A stretch of 48,656 nucleotides of DNA from CAZCAC01 sp964496575 (GTDB lineage: Bacteria; Planctomycetota; UBA1135; GCA-002686595), in assembly GCA_964496575.1 (NCBI GenBank), contig CAZCAC010000066.1, positions 1-48,656 of the forward strand. The letters are read 5' to 3'. Below, piece after piece: positions 36,601 through 43,888 of the stretch. The notes under the pieces are model-generated. The model did not search any database. It had not been told where the DNA came from and saw nothing but the letters and a program-made list of their open reading frames with translations. Both the position numbers and the translations under genes were made by a program. Every line of letters begins with the position of its first letter. The stretch's first letter is position 1.

Positions 36601-38083
36601 GGCGATAATGCGCCGCTACGCGCGCCGGCGGGGGCCCTTCCACGCCCGCGATGCGGCGGCGCGCTACGGCCTGCTGCCGGCCCAGGTCGAGCCGGTGCTG
36701 CGCGCGCTGGAAGCCGAAGGCGTGCTCGTGCTCGGCGAGCTGAGGCCGGGCGGCACGGAGCTCGAGTGGTGCGACGCGGAGGTGCTTCGCCGGATCAAGC
36801 GGCAGACCCTCGCGCGCTTGCGAGACCAGGTGGCGCCGGTCGACGAGGCGACCTTCGCGCGCTTCCTGCAGAGCTGGCAGGGAGTCGCGTCGTCGGGTCG
36901 GGAACGGCGCGGCGCTGAGCGTCTCGATGAGGTGATCGCCCAGCTCGAAGGTCAACGAATCGGCTGGAGCGAGCTCTCGGGCGCGGTACTGCCGCTGCGA
37001 GCTCCCGGCTTCCGCCTGGACGAGCTCGACCTGCTCGCCGCACAGGGGCGGATCGTCTGGGTCGGTCACGGGGCACTCGGGACCTCGGACGGCCGCGTCG
37101 CGCTCTACCGCCGCGAGAGGATCGCGACGCTCCTCGAACCGGCGGCGGCGACCGAGCCGCGGAGCGCCCTGCACGCCGCGATCCTGGCTCACCTCGAGAC
37201 CCGCGGCGCGTCCTTCCTGACCGAGCTGGAGAACGCCGTGCTCTCGTCTGGGGACTTCGAGCGGCGCGAGCTCGAGCCGGCGCTGTGGGACCTCGTCTGG
37301 GCGGGACTGGTGACCAACGACACCTTCCAGCCGTTACGGACCCTGGGGGCCACGCGCTCGCGCAGCCGGCGCGCGGCGGTGAAGCGGACGCTCGCGGGCG
37401 GGCGCTGGTCCCTCGTCGCCAGCATGATCGCCGAGGAGACCTCGCCGACGGAGCGCTCGCTCGCCCGGGCCCGGTCCTTGCTGGAACGCTACGGCGTGGT
37501 CAGCCGCGAGGCGGCGCTGGCCGAGGACCAGCCCGGCGGCTGGGGTTCGCTCTACCGTGTGCTGCGCGGGATGGAGGACTCGGGGCGCGTCCGGCGCGGA
37601 TACTTCGTCGAAGGGCTGTCGGGTGCTCAGTTCGCGACCCCCGGCGCCGCCGACCGCCTGCGCGCCGAGCGCCTCGATCCCGACGCGACGCGCGAGCCGA
37701 GGCTGCTCTCTCTTCCCACCACGGACCCGGCCAATCCATGGGGGAGCCTCTTGCCCTGGCCCGAACGCCGGCTGGAAGCGGAGGCCCTGCGGCGCGTGCG
37801 CGGCTCGCGCGTGGTGCTGGCCGACGGTCGGCTCGTCCTGTACGCGGCGCCGGGGGGGCGCAAGCTGACCACGTTCGGAACCGCGGAGGAGATCGAACGC
37901 GCCCTGCTCCTGCTCGCCGAGGAGCCGCGCGCCCTCGGACGCCGCTGGCTGGTGGTGGCCTCGATCGACGGCGTCGACGCGCTGAAGTGCGAGCACGCGG
38001 CGGCGTTCGAGCGCTCGGGCTACGTGCGCGAGCCGAAGGGGTACGCCGCCGACCCGCTGGCGGTGCGGCGGGCGAAGGGCTGA
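33641..38083 (+). CDS. lhr: Large ATP-dependent helicase Lhr
   Basis: A 1480-residue superfamily 2 helicase of full-length Lhr size. Motifs are intact: Walker A APTGSGKT at residues 40-47, PLKAL (Ia), TTPESL (Ic), DEIH at 162-165, LSATVRP (III), TSSLELGIDMG (V) and QRVGRAGH (VI). The Lhr core (two RecA domains, winged helix and beta-barrel) is followed by the long Lhr C-terminal extension with further winged-helix segments. Lhr is a cytoplasmic 3'-5' translocase acting on ssDNA and RNA:DNA hybrids and linked to DNA repair. The start at ATG 33641 gives a normal N-terminus. No nuclease or phosphoesterase gene, often found beside lhr, is next to it here. Its opposite strand carries a long open frame that I consider a shadow. 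Confidence 0.93.
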   Translation: MHDLGPHTRTWFEATFPAPTEVQSRGWAKIAAGEHALLVAPTGSGKTLAAFLQAIDRVASLPAGAPPGVRVVYVSPLKALVADVERNLRAPLAEIRAAAERAGSSLREVRVDVRTGDTPQRERQRQSRNPGEILVTTPESLFLILGSKQGATLATVTTIIVDEIHAMAATKRGVHLALSLERLAEVAAVDPQRIGLSATVRPLEEIARFLGGERPVAIVDTSARPNFEVSIRVPVPDMEHVPPPPGATDEKTPTGKPAPAAIPGMGSGDRERGLWPAIYPELLEAIRSARSTILFVNSRGLCERLVQRLNELAGEELVLAHHGSVSHEKRAVIEDSLKRGGVKGLVATSSLELGIDMGAVDQVLLVESPGSVARGLQRVGRAGHAVGETSRGVIFPKFKGDLLEAAVVLQRMLEGEIEALQVPDNCLDVLAQQLVAMCCEAPRTPSELSRIVRRARPYRELSERSLDEVLEMLSGRYPSTELADLRPRLRWDRAADLLSARPGAAMTSRMNAGTIPDRGAFGVHLGDDGPRIGELDEEMVFETRNGDRILLGASTWLVESIDSNRVIVSPAPGEPGRLPFWKGEGPGRPLELGLAIGAFMRELGVGSQEEVRERLRAHLPLDENAAINLADYLVTQREHCGALPTDRAVTVERFRDELGDWRVCILTPFGTRVHAPWAMALERRLSDRAGIELSMLSCDDGIVMRFADTEELPATAELFPDPEELEELLTEQLGSTSLFASLFRENAVRSLLVTRRRPDQRSPLWAQRRKARRLLAVVQRYPSFPVVLETYRQAMKDVFDLDGLRSILGGVRDRTVCVDDVETRSPSPFARSVVFAHVAAYLYDGDSPVAERKAQALTLDREMLRELLGQAELRELLDGEVIEQLEESLSAREEGRRARDRDELADLLRRLGDLSVEEAAQRVEAPGELSSWFEELESERRAVRVTVAEEERWIAADEAGLYRDALGCTPPGDLPPDFLEASERPLEAIMRRYARRRGPFHARDAAARYGLLPAQVEPVLRALEAEGVLVLGELRPGGTELEWCDAEVLRRIKRQTLARLRDQVAPVDEATFARFLQSWQGVASSGRERRGAERLDEVIAQLEGQRIGWSELSGAVLPLRAPGFRLDELDLLAAQGRIVWVGHGALGTSDGRVALYRRERIATLLEPAAATEPRSALHAAILAHLETRGASFLTELENAVLSSGDFERRELEPALWDLVWAGLVTNDTFQPLRTLGATRSRSRRAAVKRTLAGGRWSLVASMIAEETSPTERSLARARSLLERYGVVSREAALAEDQPGGWGSLYRVLRGMEDSGRVRRGYFVEGLSGAQFATPGAADRLRAERLDPDATREPRLLSLPTTDPANPWGSLLPWPERRLEAEALRRVRGSRVVLADGRLVLYAAPGGRKLTTFGTAEEIERALLLLAEEPRALGRRWLVVASIDGVDALKCEHAAAFERSGYVREPKGYAADPLAVRRAKG

Positions 38084-38481
38084 GCACGGTGCCGGGACCG
38101 CATCCTCCATGACGTGGTGGATTTGATCCTGGTACCGTACTCACGATGAGGGGTTTCGGCAATCCGTGTGGGTACTGGAGGGGGCAAGGGGGCTGTCGGT
38201 CGGGGAGCGTTGCATGCCTCTCTGCCTCTCTGCCTCTGTGGTTTTCTGGAGTCCCCAACCAATGTGCCCGGAGCCGCAACCGAGACGCTGAACCCTCCGC
38301 GCCTCTCACCCCCCTCTCCAGAAACCCGCACTCGCGATCACCCCCACGAATTCCCGAAGTTCCCACCAAGAAAACGGCAATCATGCTGCCTCTCCGGATC
38401 GAAATCCGCTCGGAACGGGGGGCGCAGCCCCGGAATCAGATCCCGGCACTCCGAGCACACCCGAGACGACGAGCCCGATCG
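38084..38481. other. 398-bp intergenic region with a short tandem repeat, no gene seen
   Basis: Lies between lhr and the first beta-helix gene. Apart from the GCCTCTCT tandem (38216-38239) it holds a C-rich stretch and a small stem around 38416-38434 (CGGGG..CCCCG). A frame open from 38146 exists but reads as a low-complexity leader; the downstream gene's signal peptide starts at 38482. Confidence 0.5.
38216..38239. repeat. Three tandem 8-bp units, GCCTCTCT x2 + GCCTCTGT
   Basis: Read on the minus strand this is ACCACAGAGGCAGAGAGGC..., very like the ACCACAGAGRCACAGAG intergenic sequences scattered through many unrelated bacterial genomes. Unit length and order are read directly; membership of that loosely defined class is from memory. 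Confidence 0.6.
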
Positions 38482-39693
38482 ATGCGGTACCTCCTCCTGG
38501 CGCTCTTGCTTCTCTCCATTCCGAGCGTCGCTCGGGCCGACACCTTCATCGTGGACCAGAACGGAGGTCCCGGAACCGATTTCCTCGACCTGACACAGGC
38601 CGTGGCCGCGCCCGCAGTCCTGAGCGGTGACACCCTGCTGGTTCGAGGCGGCAGCTACACCGGCTTCAGCACCAGCAAGGGCCTCTCGATCGTCGAGTGG
38701 GGCGGCTCCGTGGGGATCAGCGACCCGATCACCATCCACGACCTCGCCGCCGGGCACTGGTTCTCCATGCAGGGGGTCTGGTGTGAGTACTGGACGGTCA
38801 CCATCGTCGACTGTGCCGGCGTCGTCTTCCTCGAGGAGATGGAGTGCCTGGAGCTCCGGATCACGGACGCCGCGGATGTTCGCGTCCGAGCCGTGGAGGT
38901 CGACGCCATCGGGAGTGGTCCGGGGGGGCTTGGCGATCCCGCCGTCGTCGTCCAGGGCGCGTCCCGCGTGGAGCTAGTGGAGTGCCTCCTCATCGGCGGG
39001 GACGGCGAGTACGGATGCGACGGAAACTCGGCCGGTGACGGAGGAGTCGGCCTGATCGTCGAGGATACGGCCCGGGTCCACGTCGCCCTGTGCGACATCG
39101 AGGGCGGCTGGGGTGGAGACGACTGTCACGCGTGGGGGGGCGGCCCTCCCGGGGATGGAGGTGATGGCGTCCAGGTCGAATCCGCTGCCGAGCTCATCGC
39201 CTCCGGGCTGCCTGCCAATGACATCTCCGGTGGCCTCGGAGGGTACGACTTCTGGAACGTGCAGCTGGGCGATGACGGAGAAGGACTGAGCAACCAGGGG
39301 GCGGCGCGGGTGTCGGGCGTGACGATCTCCAGCGTCGTGAACACCGGCTACCTGGAGCAGCCGTCGAGCCCCGATCCCGTGCTCACCTCAACCCACCTGC
39401 CCGACGGCAGGGTGCACGTCGAGATCCACGGTGCGGTGGGTGGCAACGTGCGACTCTACCTCGGAACGAAACCGATCCTCCCGGCGACACCGAGCCTGGT
39501 CAAACCCGCGCTGACGGTCCCCCGCCGCGCCATTCCCGTGGGAGTGATCGGACCCTCGGGGAGCATCGGCTTCGACTTCAGGTTTCTTCTCCCCGTTCCA
39601 TTTGGGGCACGTTTCCAGCTGCTCCTTCAGGCCTCGGTGGTGCACGGGGGACAGACGGTCCGCTCCAGCTCGGGGACGATGATGCGCCCGTAG
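38482..39693 (+). CDS. Exported right-handed beta-helix protein (paralogue of 45342-46580)
   Basis: ATG 38482 opens a signal peptide (MRYLLLALLLLSIPSVARADT). The 403-residue protein begins like polysaccharide-lyase or adhesin-type beta-helices (FIVDQNGGPGTDFLDLTQAV..GDTLLVRGGSYTGF), with coils rich in Gly/Asp (VELVECLLIGGDGEYGCDGN, GDGGDGVQVE). The last ~100 residues form a separate beta domain (LPDGRVHVEIHG.. to FQLLLQASVV) resembling the terminal domain of the deiminase at 17578. The protein at 45342 shares the opening (VVDLAGGGDFLDLQPAIDA..GDLLLVKAGSLY) and layout. No lyase catalytic residues can be assigned; binding or adhesion is as likely as catalysis. It converges on the anti-sigma gene across 192 bp in which I see no gene. 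Confidence 0.82.
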   Translation: MRYLLLALLLLSIPSVARADTFIVDQNGGPGTDFLDLTQAVAAPAVLSGDTLLVRGGSYTGFSTSKGLSIVEWGGSVGISDPITIHDLAAGHWFSMQGVWCEYWTVTIVDCAGVVFLEEMECLELRITDAADVRVRAVEVDAIGSGPGGLGDPAVVVQGASRVELVECLLIGGDGEYGCDGNSAGDGGVGLIVEDTARVHVALCDIEGGWGGDDCHAWGGGPPGDGGDGVQVESAAELIASGLPANDISGGLGGYDFWNVQLGDDGEGLSNQGAARVSGVTISSVVNTGYLEQPSSPDPVLTSTHLPDGRVHVEIHGAVGGNVRLYLGTKPILPATPSLVKPALTVPRRAIPVGVIGPSGSIGFDFRFLLPVPFGARFQLLLQASVVHGGQTVRSSSGTMMRP

Positions 39694-39885
39694 CGAGGAG
39701 GGCGCCGCTCCAGTGAACACTCCGGGCGCCATCGCCTGGAGACCCGGCGGACAGGTGGCTGTGGCGAGAACGAGATGCCACGTGCCCACGCTTTCGCCGG
39801 AGCGGCACGAACCGATTCGGGCTCTCGGAGGAAGACCTCGCGAGGGCAGAGCTGCCGGGGTCTTCCCCCGGAGCGTCGATTCGAT

Positions 39886-41097
39886 TCAGAGATCGCGAGC
39901 TTCTTCGCGATCCTCGCTGCTGCTGCTACTACTGCTGCTCCACGACGAGCTGGAGCGGAACTTGACCCGCAGGCTCGCGCCTCCGTTCCCCGATTTCCGT
40001 TCGATCTCGAGGCTGCCGTGGCGCACGCCGTCCCCGTCCTCGCTCCACTCGATGCGTTCGTAGAGATCCCCCAGGTCGGGGAGGATGAACTCGTTGATCT
40101 GTGTCGTGTCGATCGCCGGTCCCAGGTGGTCGATCAGGCCCAGGAGCGAGTCCAGGTCCTGCTGCCCCCGGATCCACTCGTCCTTGTAGGACACCCATTC
40201 CCCGAGGGAGCGGCGCGTCTCCGGGCTGAACTGATCCGCGTAGACGTCGAGCAGCTCGTCGAGGTCGCGGGCCGGCGGCTCCACCGGGTCGGCCGCGGCG
40301 AAGGCGAGACCCCACAGCTCCGGGCGCGCGGCTTCGGCGCGCAGCACGGCCAGCTCGGCGGGCCGCAGCCCGTCGTCGATCTCGCGGTCGAGGCGCTGGA
40401 CCAGCTGCGCCACGGCGCCCAGGGCCGGCTCGATGCTCTGGACCTCGGCCCAGCGGGCCAGGTCGTAGCGCTCGACCTGCGCCCGCAGCATCGGCTCGTG
40501 CAAGGGCTCGGGTACGGCGTCGAGCAGCTCCAGATCGGCGAAGATCGCCCGCGCCGCCCGCAAGGCGGTGCGATCGGGGATCAACGGCTCCCCGGTGACG
40601 GGCCGCAGCGCCTGCGGCTCCGGCGGCCGCGGTTCGGGTACCTCCTGCGCCAGCACCTCCCCGGCCGGCCCGGGCGTCTCCGGTTCCGGTTCTTCCTCCG
40701 CCGGCTCGGGGGTCACCTGCGCCAGCTCCTCCTCCACCGGCCCCTCCGCCGGGGCGGGAGCAGCGAGTCGACCTTGCCAGCGCCCGAGGGCGTAAGCGCT
40801 CGCCAGGCCGATCGAGATCAGCAAGACCGCCGCCACGTGGCCGTACCTGATGGTCAGGGTCCAATCGTCGTTCGCGCGCTCACCACCCCGCACGCGAGCA
40901 GCCAGACCGGGAGCGGGGTGCTCCAGGGGCAGCTCGGCCACGATCTGCGAGAGGCGTTCGAGGGCATCGCGCTCCCGGCGGCAATCCTCGCAGGTGGCCA
41001 GGTGAATGGACATCGACCGCGCGGTCTTCGCCGCCAGGCGCCGATCGAGGTAGGGGGACAAGAGCCGCTGGACCTTCTCACAAGTACTCGCACTCAC
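39886..41097 (-). CDS. Zinc-finger anti-sigma factor with single membrane helix and long extracytoplasmic part
   Basis: GTG 41097 overlaps the sigma gene's TGA (GTGA), as is usual for coupled sigma/anti-sigma pairs. The 403-residue protein begins with a zf-HC2 type anti-sigma domain: SPYLDRRL, then HLATCEDC with the His-x3-Cys-x2-Cys ligands at about residues 32-39. One membrane helix follows (VAAVLLISIGLASAYALG), then a Pro/Glu-rich linker and a large helical domain of unknown family. The very end is unusual: a run of eight serines (after FRSSSSW) just before EDREEARDL. It should hold the ECF sigma factor inactive at the membrane until an envelope signal arrives. Family firm; signal unknown. 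Confidence 0.88.
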   Translation of the reverse strand: MSASTCEKVQRLLSPYLDRRLAAKTARSMSIHLATCEDCRRERDALERLSQIVAELPLEHPAPGLAARVRGGERANDDWTLTIRYGHVAAVLLISIGLASAYALGRWQGRLAAPAPAEGPVEEELAQVTPEPAEEEPEPETPGPAGEVLAQEVPEPRPPEPQALRPVTGEPLIPDRTALRAARAIFADLELLDAVPEPLHEPMLRAQVERYDLARWAEVQSIEPALGAVAQLVQRLDREIDDGLRPAELAVLRAEAARPELWGLAFAAADPVEPPARDLDELLDVYADQFSPETRRSLGEWVSYKDEWIRGQQDLDSLLGLIDHLGPAIDTTQINEFILPDLGDLYERIEWSEDGDGVRHGSLEIERKSGNGGASLRVKFRSSSSWSSSSSSSSEDREEARDL

Positions 41098-41705
41098 GGC
41101 GCCACCTCCAGGTGCTCCGCCAGGATCTCGCGCAACGCACGCCGTGCCCGGTGCAGCCGGGTCGAGACGGTCTTGGGGGAGCAGTCCATGACCGCGGCGA
41201 TCTCTTCGTAGGAAAGGCCGTCCTGCTCGCGAAGCAGGAAGGCCGAACGCTGGGATTCGGGCAACTCGACCAGGGCTCGGTCGAGGGCGACGAGGAGCTC
41301 GCCGTGGGCCAGCTCCTCCTCGGGGCGCGCGGGCTGCCGGTGCACGACTCGCGCCAGGCGCCCCACACCGGCCCGCACCGAGGCGACCAGGCGCTGGTGC
41401 ATGCCGCGGCGACGCAGGTGGTCGAGCGCCTCGTTGCGCGCGATGCGCAGGAGCCACACGACGAAGCTGCGCCCCTGCTCCCTCGTCTCGAGGCGAGTGA
41501 ACACCTTGAGGAAGACCTCCTGGGTCAGATCCTCGGCCAGCGCCCGGTCACGTACCAGGTGACCGAGGTAGGTGCGCACGCCGGGGCCGTGGCGGGCCAC
41601 GAGCAGATCGAAGGCGTGTCCCCGGCCGTCGGCGAGGGCTCGGAGCAACACCTCGTCGGAGGGGCCGTGGTCGGGCTCGGGTCGGATGGGCTGCAGTTCG
41701 TTCAA
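41094..41705 (-). CDS. ECF-family RNA polymerase sigma factor (RpoE-like), TTG start
   Basis: A 203-residue protein with region 2 (DLLVARHGPGVRTYLGHLV..LAEDLTQEVFLKVF.. and FVVWLLRIARNEALDHLRRR) and region 4 (ALVELPESQRSAFLLREQ..LSYEEIAAVMDCSPKTVSTRLHRARRALRE). No ATG or GTG precedes region 2: the first usable codon is TTG 41705, and the frame is closed by TGA about 40 bp further upstream. A 9-bp hairpin sits 11 bases before the start, so initiation may be weak or regulated. The stop overlaps the anti-sigma start. Targets are not visible; the four-repeat protein upstream on the same strand may be controlled with it. Confidence 0.92.
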   Translation of the reverse strand: MNELQPIRPEPDHGPSDEVLLRALADGRGHAFDLLVARHGPGVRTYLGHLVRDRALAEDLTQEVFLKVFTRLETREQGRSFVVWLLRIARNEALDHLRRRGMHQRLVASVRAGVGRLARVVHRQPARPEEELAHGELLVALDRALVELPESQRSAFLLREQDGLSYEEIAAVMDCSPKTVSTRLHRARRALREILAEHLEVAP

Positions 41706-41715
41706 GACAGGGTTC

Positions 41716-41739
41716 CGGGCGACCCCGAAAGGTCGCCCG
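41716..41739 (-). promoter_or_regulatory. Perfect 9-bp hairpin before the ECF sigma start
   Basis: CGGGCGACC (41716-41724) pairs completely with GGTCGCCCG (41731-41739), loop CCGAAA on the plus strand. It lies between the DLPPEAR-repeat gene's stop (41770) and the sigma TTG (41705), covering the place of a ribosome site. It could attenuate read-through into the sigma gene, mask its start, or be a protein-binding palindrome. No T-run follows on the minus strand. Confidence 0.55.
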
Positions 41740-41769
41740 ATTCAGGACTACCCCCGAGGGGAACGGCGG

Positions 41770-42882
41770 TCACCACAGCTTCCTCGTGCCCTCCGAATCG
41801 ACGGGGCGGAGGCGCCGGGCACCTTTCGAGCGCTGTCTCGCCTCGACCGGTTTTTCGTCGACTCCCTTCTTACCGTTCTGACCGTTCACTTTCAGCCCGC
41901 GCCTGGTCTGGTCGCGACCGGTCATCTTGCGCTCGATGGCTCGATCCAGCCGTTCGCGCGCCTCGGGCGGGAGGTCCCGTCCCAGCTCCCTCAGCAGCTG
42001 CGCAGGGTCCAGCCCGCTCAGCATGTTGATCCGCAGGTCGCGGGGCGCGACCCGCTTGCCGCCGACCGTCTGCTCGTCGATCACCTTCCTGCCGTTCACC
42101 ACCTTCAGTCGCCTGGTCAGGGTGGCCCCGGCGTTGTCGTTCTCGATGGCTCGATCCAGTCGGGCGCGCGCCTCGGGCGGCAGGTCCCGCCCCAGCTCCC
42201 GCAGTAGTTGCCTGGGGTCGAGCGAGGCCGGCGTGGGCAGCTCGAGCTTCAGGCCGTCGATCGTCAGCTCGTCGATCAGGCGCTTGCCGTTCGAGGGCTT
42301 CAAGCGCCTGCCGCGGCTGGTCCCGGTCGTTCCATCCTCGAGGCCTCGATCCAGGAGCTCGCGGGCCTCGGGGGGCAGGTCCCGCTCCACCTCCTCGAGC
42401 AGACGCTCGGCGTCCGTCGGGCCCTGGAGGGGCCTTCGCGCCCTCGGCGCCTTCCGTTTCACCGGCTTTCCGTCGATCGTCTCCTCGTCGATGACGGTCT
42501 TGCCGTTGACCACCTTCACGCGCCTGGTGTGGCTGGACCCGGTCGCCCCGTTCTTGCGGTTCTGGCGGGCTCGCTTCAGGAGCTCGCGGGCTTCGGGGGG
42601 CAGGTCCCGCTCCACCTCTTCGAGCAGGCGCTCGGCGTCCATCGGGCGCTGGGGGGGTTTCCGCGCCCTGGGCGCCTTGCGTCTCACCGGCTTCCCGTTG
42701 ACCGTCTCCTCGTCGACGATGGTCTTGCCGTTCACCACCACCACGCGCCTGGTGTGGCTGCTCTTCGAGGAGTCCGAATGGGCCTCGGCATGGGCCTCGG
42801 CCCGGCTGGTCGAGTTCGAGTCCTGGGCCGTGGCGACACCGGCGAGCAGGATCAGGGCGGCGGGCAGAAGAGATCGCATCAT
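41770..42882 (-). CDS. Exported protein of four DLPPEAR repeats next to the ECF sigma gene
   Basis: ATG 42882 (or 42879) follows GAGGACCAC and opens a signal peptide (SLLPAALILLAGVATAQ). The 370-residue protein consists of four imperfect repeats of about 70 residues plus a fifth fragment. Each has a basic beta part (TRRVVVVNGKTIVDEETVNGKPV) and a helical part ending DLPPEARELL.R; cores lie at residues about 93, 168, 233 and 303. Repeats 1 and 2 are nearly identical in DNA, so one duplication is recent. I do not recognise the family. It lies 64 bp upstream of the sigma gene on the same strand, separated by a hairpin, which suggests it is either part of that regulon or senses something for the membrane anti-sigma factor. 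Confidence 0.8.
   Translation of the reverse strand: MMRSLLPAALILLAGVATAQDSNSTSRAEAHAEAHSDSSKSSHTRRVVVVNGKTIVDEETVNGKPVRRKAPRARKPPQRPMDAERLLEEVERDLPPEARELLKRARQNRKNGATGSSHTRRVKVVNGKTVIDEETIDGKPVKRKAPRARRPLQGPTDAERLLEEVERDLPPEARELLDRGLEDGTTGTSRGRRLKPSNGKRLIDELTIDGLKLELPTPASLDPRQLLRELGRDLPPEARARLDRAIENDNAGATLTRRLKVVNGRKVIDEQTVGGKRVAPRDLRINMLSGLDPAQLLRELGRDLPPEARERLDRAIERKMTGRDQTRRGLKVNGQNGKKGVDEKPVEARQRSKGARRLRPVDSEGTRKLW
41923..42756 (-). repeat. Four tandem ~70-codon repeats inside the DLPPEAR gene
   Basis: Units at residues about 43-115, 117-186, 188-248 and 255-320 of the protein. The segment encoding LLEEVERDLPPEARELL is almost base-for-base the same in the first two units, and diverged to LLRELGRDLPPEAR in the last two, giving a 1,2 / 3,4 pairing. 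Confidence 0.8.
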
Positions 42883-43026
42883 GTGGTCCTCGTGGGTTGG
42901 GATGGGCGAACGGCGCAAGGACGGACACCGGGCGAGAATGCTCCCGGGATTCCGTGGAATCCGAGCTCGGCCGCCATGAATGGGGCCCGAGGACCCTCTA
43001 CAGCGTCTCCGGCGAGGGCTACGGAG

Positions 43027-43725
43027 TCAGGAGGTCACCGTCGGAGTGATTACCGTCGGGAGGATCACCGTGGTCATGAAGACCGCCGCCTGTACCGCCT
43101 GGACCGCCGCCTTGGTCGCCCGGCCGGCTACCTCCCCGCTGGCGATCCGCTCGATGCGCTTCTCCCGAGCTTTCAGCTTCTTCTTGTCGAAGGTCGTCTT
43201 CAGGAGACCGGTCTGGTTCGCCAGGGAGACCAGCACGACCGTTCGCAGCTCGAGGTCGCGCGCCTCGGTGAAGATGGCCCGGCGCAGGCGCGCGACGATC
43301 TCCTTCTCGAAGCTCGGATCGAGCTCCGGGTAGATCCGGCGCGAGAAGAGCCAGAGGACGGTGCCCTCGTCCTTGCGCAGCACCCCTCGCTTGCAGAGTC
43401 CGTCGGCGATCCGGTCCCTGAGGTCCTTCGCGTTGGCGAAGCGTTGCACCCAGGTCGAGGCCGAAGCCCGGCGACTGGCGGTGCGAACCTTGTTCAGGCA
43501 CTCGTCGAGAAAGGGATCCCCGAGCTTCTTCCGGCTCACCAGCGTGACCAGCCCGTTCTTGGTCGACTCGTCGATGCGGATCCGCTCCGCCATCAGGAGC
43601 TCGGCCAGCGCCGCGCCGCCCATCGCCGTCTTGTACCAGGCGCCGCTCTCGATGGTGCCCTCGTCGTCGCGGAGCGCGAGCAGGAGGAGCTCTTCGTGCA
43701 GGAACAGGGGATCGTGTTTCTTCAT
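43027..43725 (-). CDS. GPP34 family protein (GOLPH3-like lipid-binding fold)
   Basis: A 232-residue protein opening with the family pattern LFLHEELLLLALRDDEGTI, then AMGGAALAELLMAERIRID and the later LADGLCKRGVL-like segment and a long helix pair. In eukaryotes the GPP34 domain binds phosphatidylinositol-4-phosphate at the Golgi; bacterial members, frequent in actinobacteria and also found in planctomycetes, have no established role. The C-terminus is hydrophobic (VQAAVFMTTVILPTVITPTV) and could contact membrane. It stands alone upstream of the DLPPEAR gene (144 bp gap). Confidence 0.85.
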   Translation of the reverse strand: MKKHDPLFLHEELLLLALRDDEGTIESGAWYKTAMGGAALAELLMAERIRIDESTKNGLVTLVSRKKLGDPFLDECLNKVRTASRRASASTWVQRFANAKDLRDRIADGLCKRGVLRKDEGTVLWLFSRRIYPELDPSFEKEIVARLRRAIFTEARDLELRTVVLVSLANQTGLLKTTFDKKKLKAREKRIERIASGEVAGRATKAAVQAVQAAVFMTTVILPTVITPTVTS

Positions 43726-43888
43726 GGGGGAGCCTACGCAGTGGCCCGGGGCGGATTCTGTTCGATTCTCGTTCGAGGCCAGCGTACCGGACGAGCGCCA
43801 CGCCGGCCGCGCCCGCGGGGGCAGAAGGCGCCGGGCTCGGCGACTCCTCTCCCGCCCCCCGCGATGGCGCGCCGACCGGAGAGGCGCG

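Noticed and set aside
33218..37192. A 1324-codon open frame opposite lhr
   Set aside because: Antisense shadow: no recognisable motif, and the plus strand encodes all helicase motifs.
41923..42756. CRISPR-like array
   Set aside because: Repeats are ~210 bp, coding and in frame; no short repeat-spacer pattern exists in the window.
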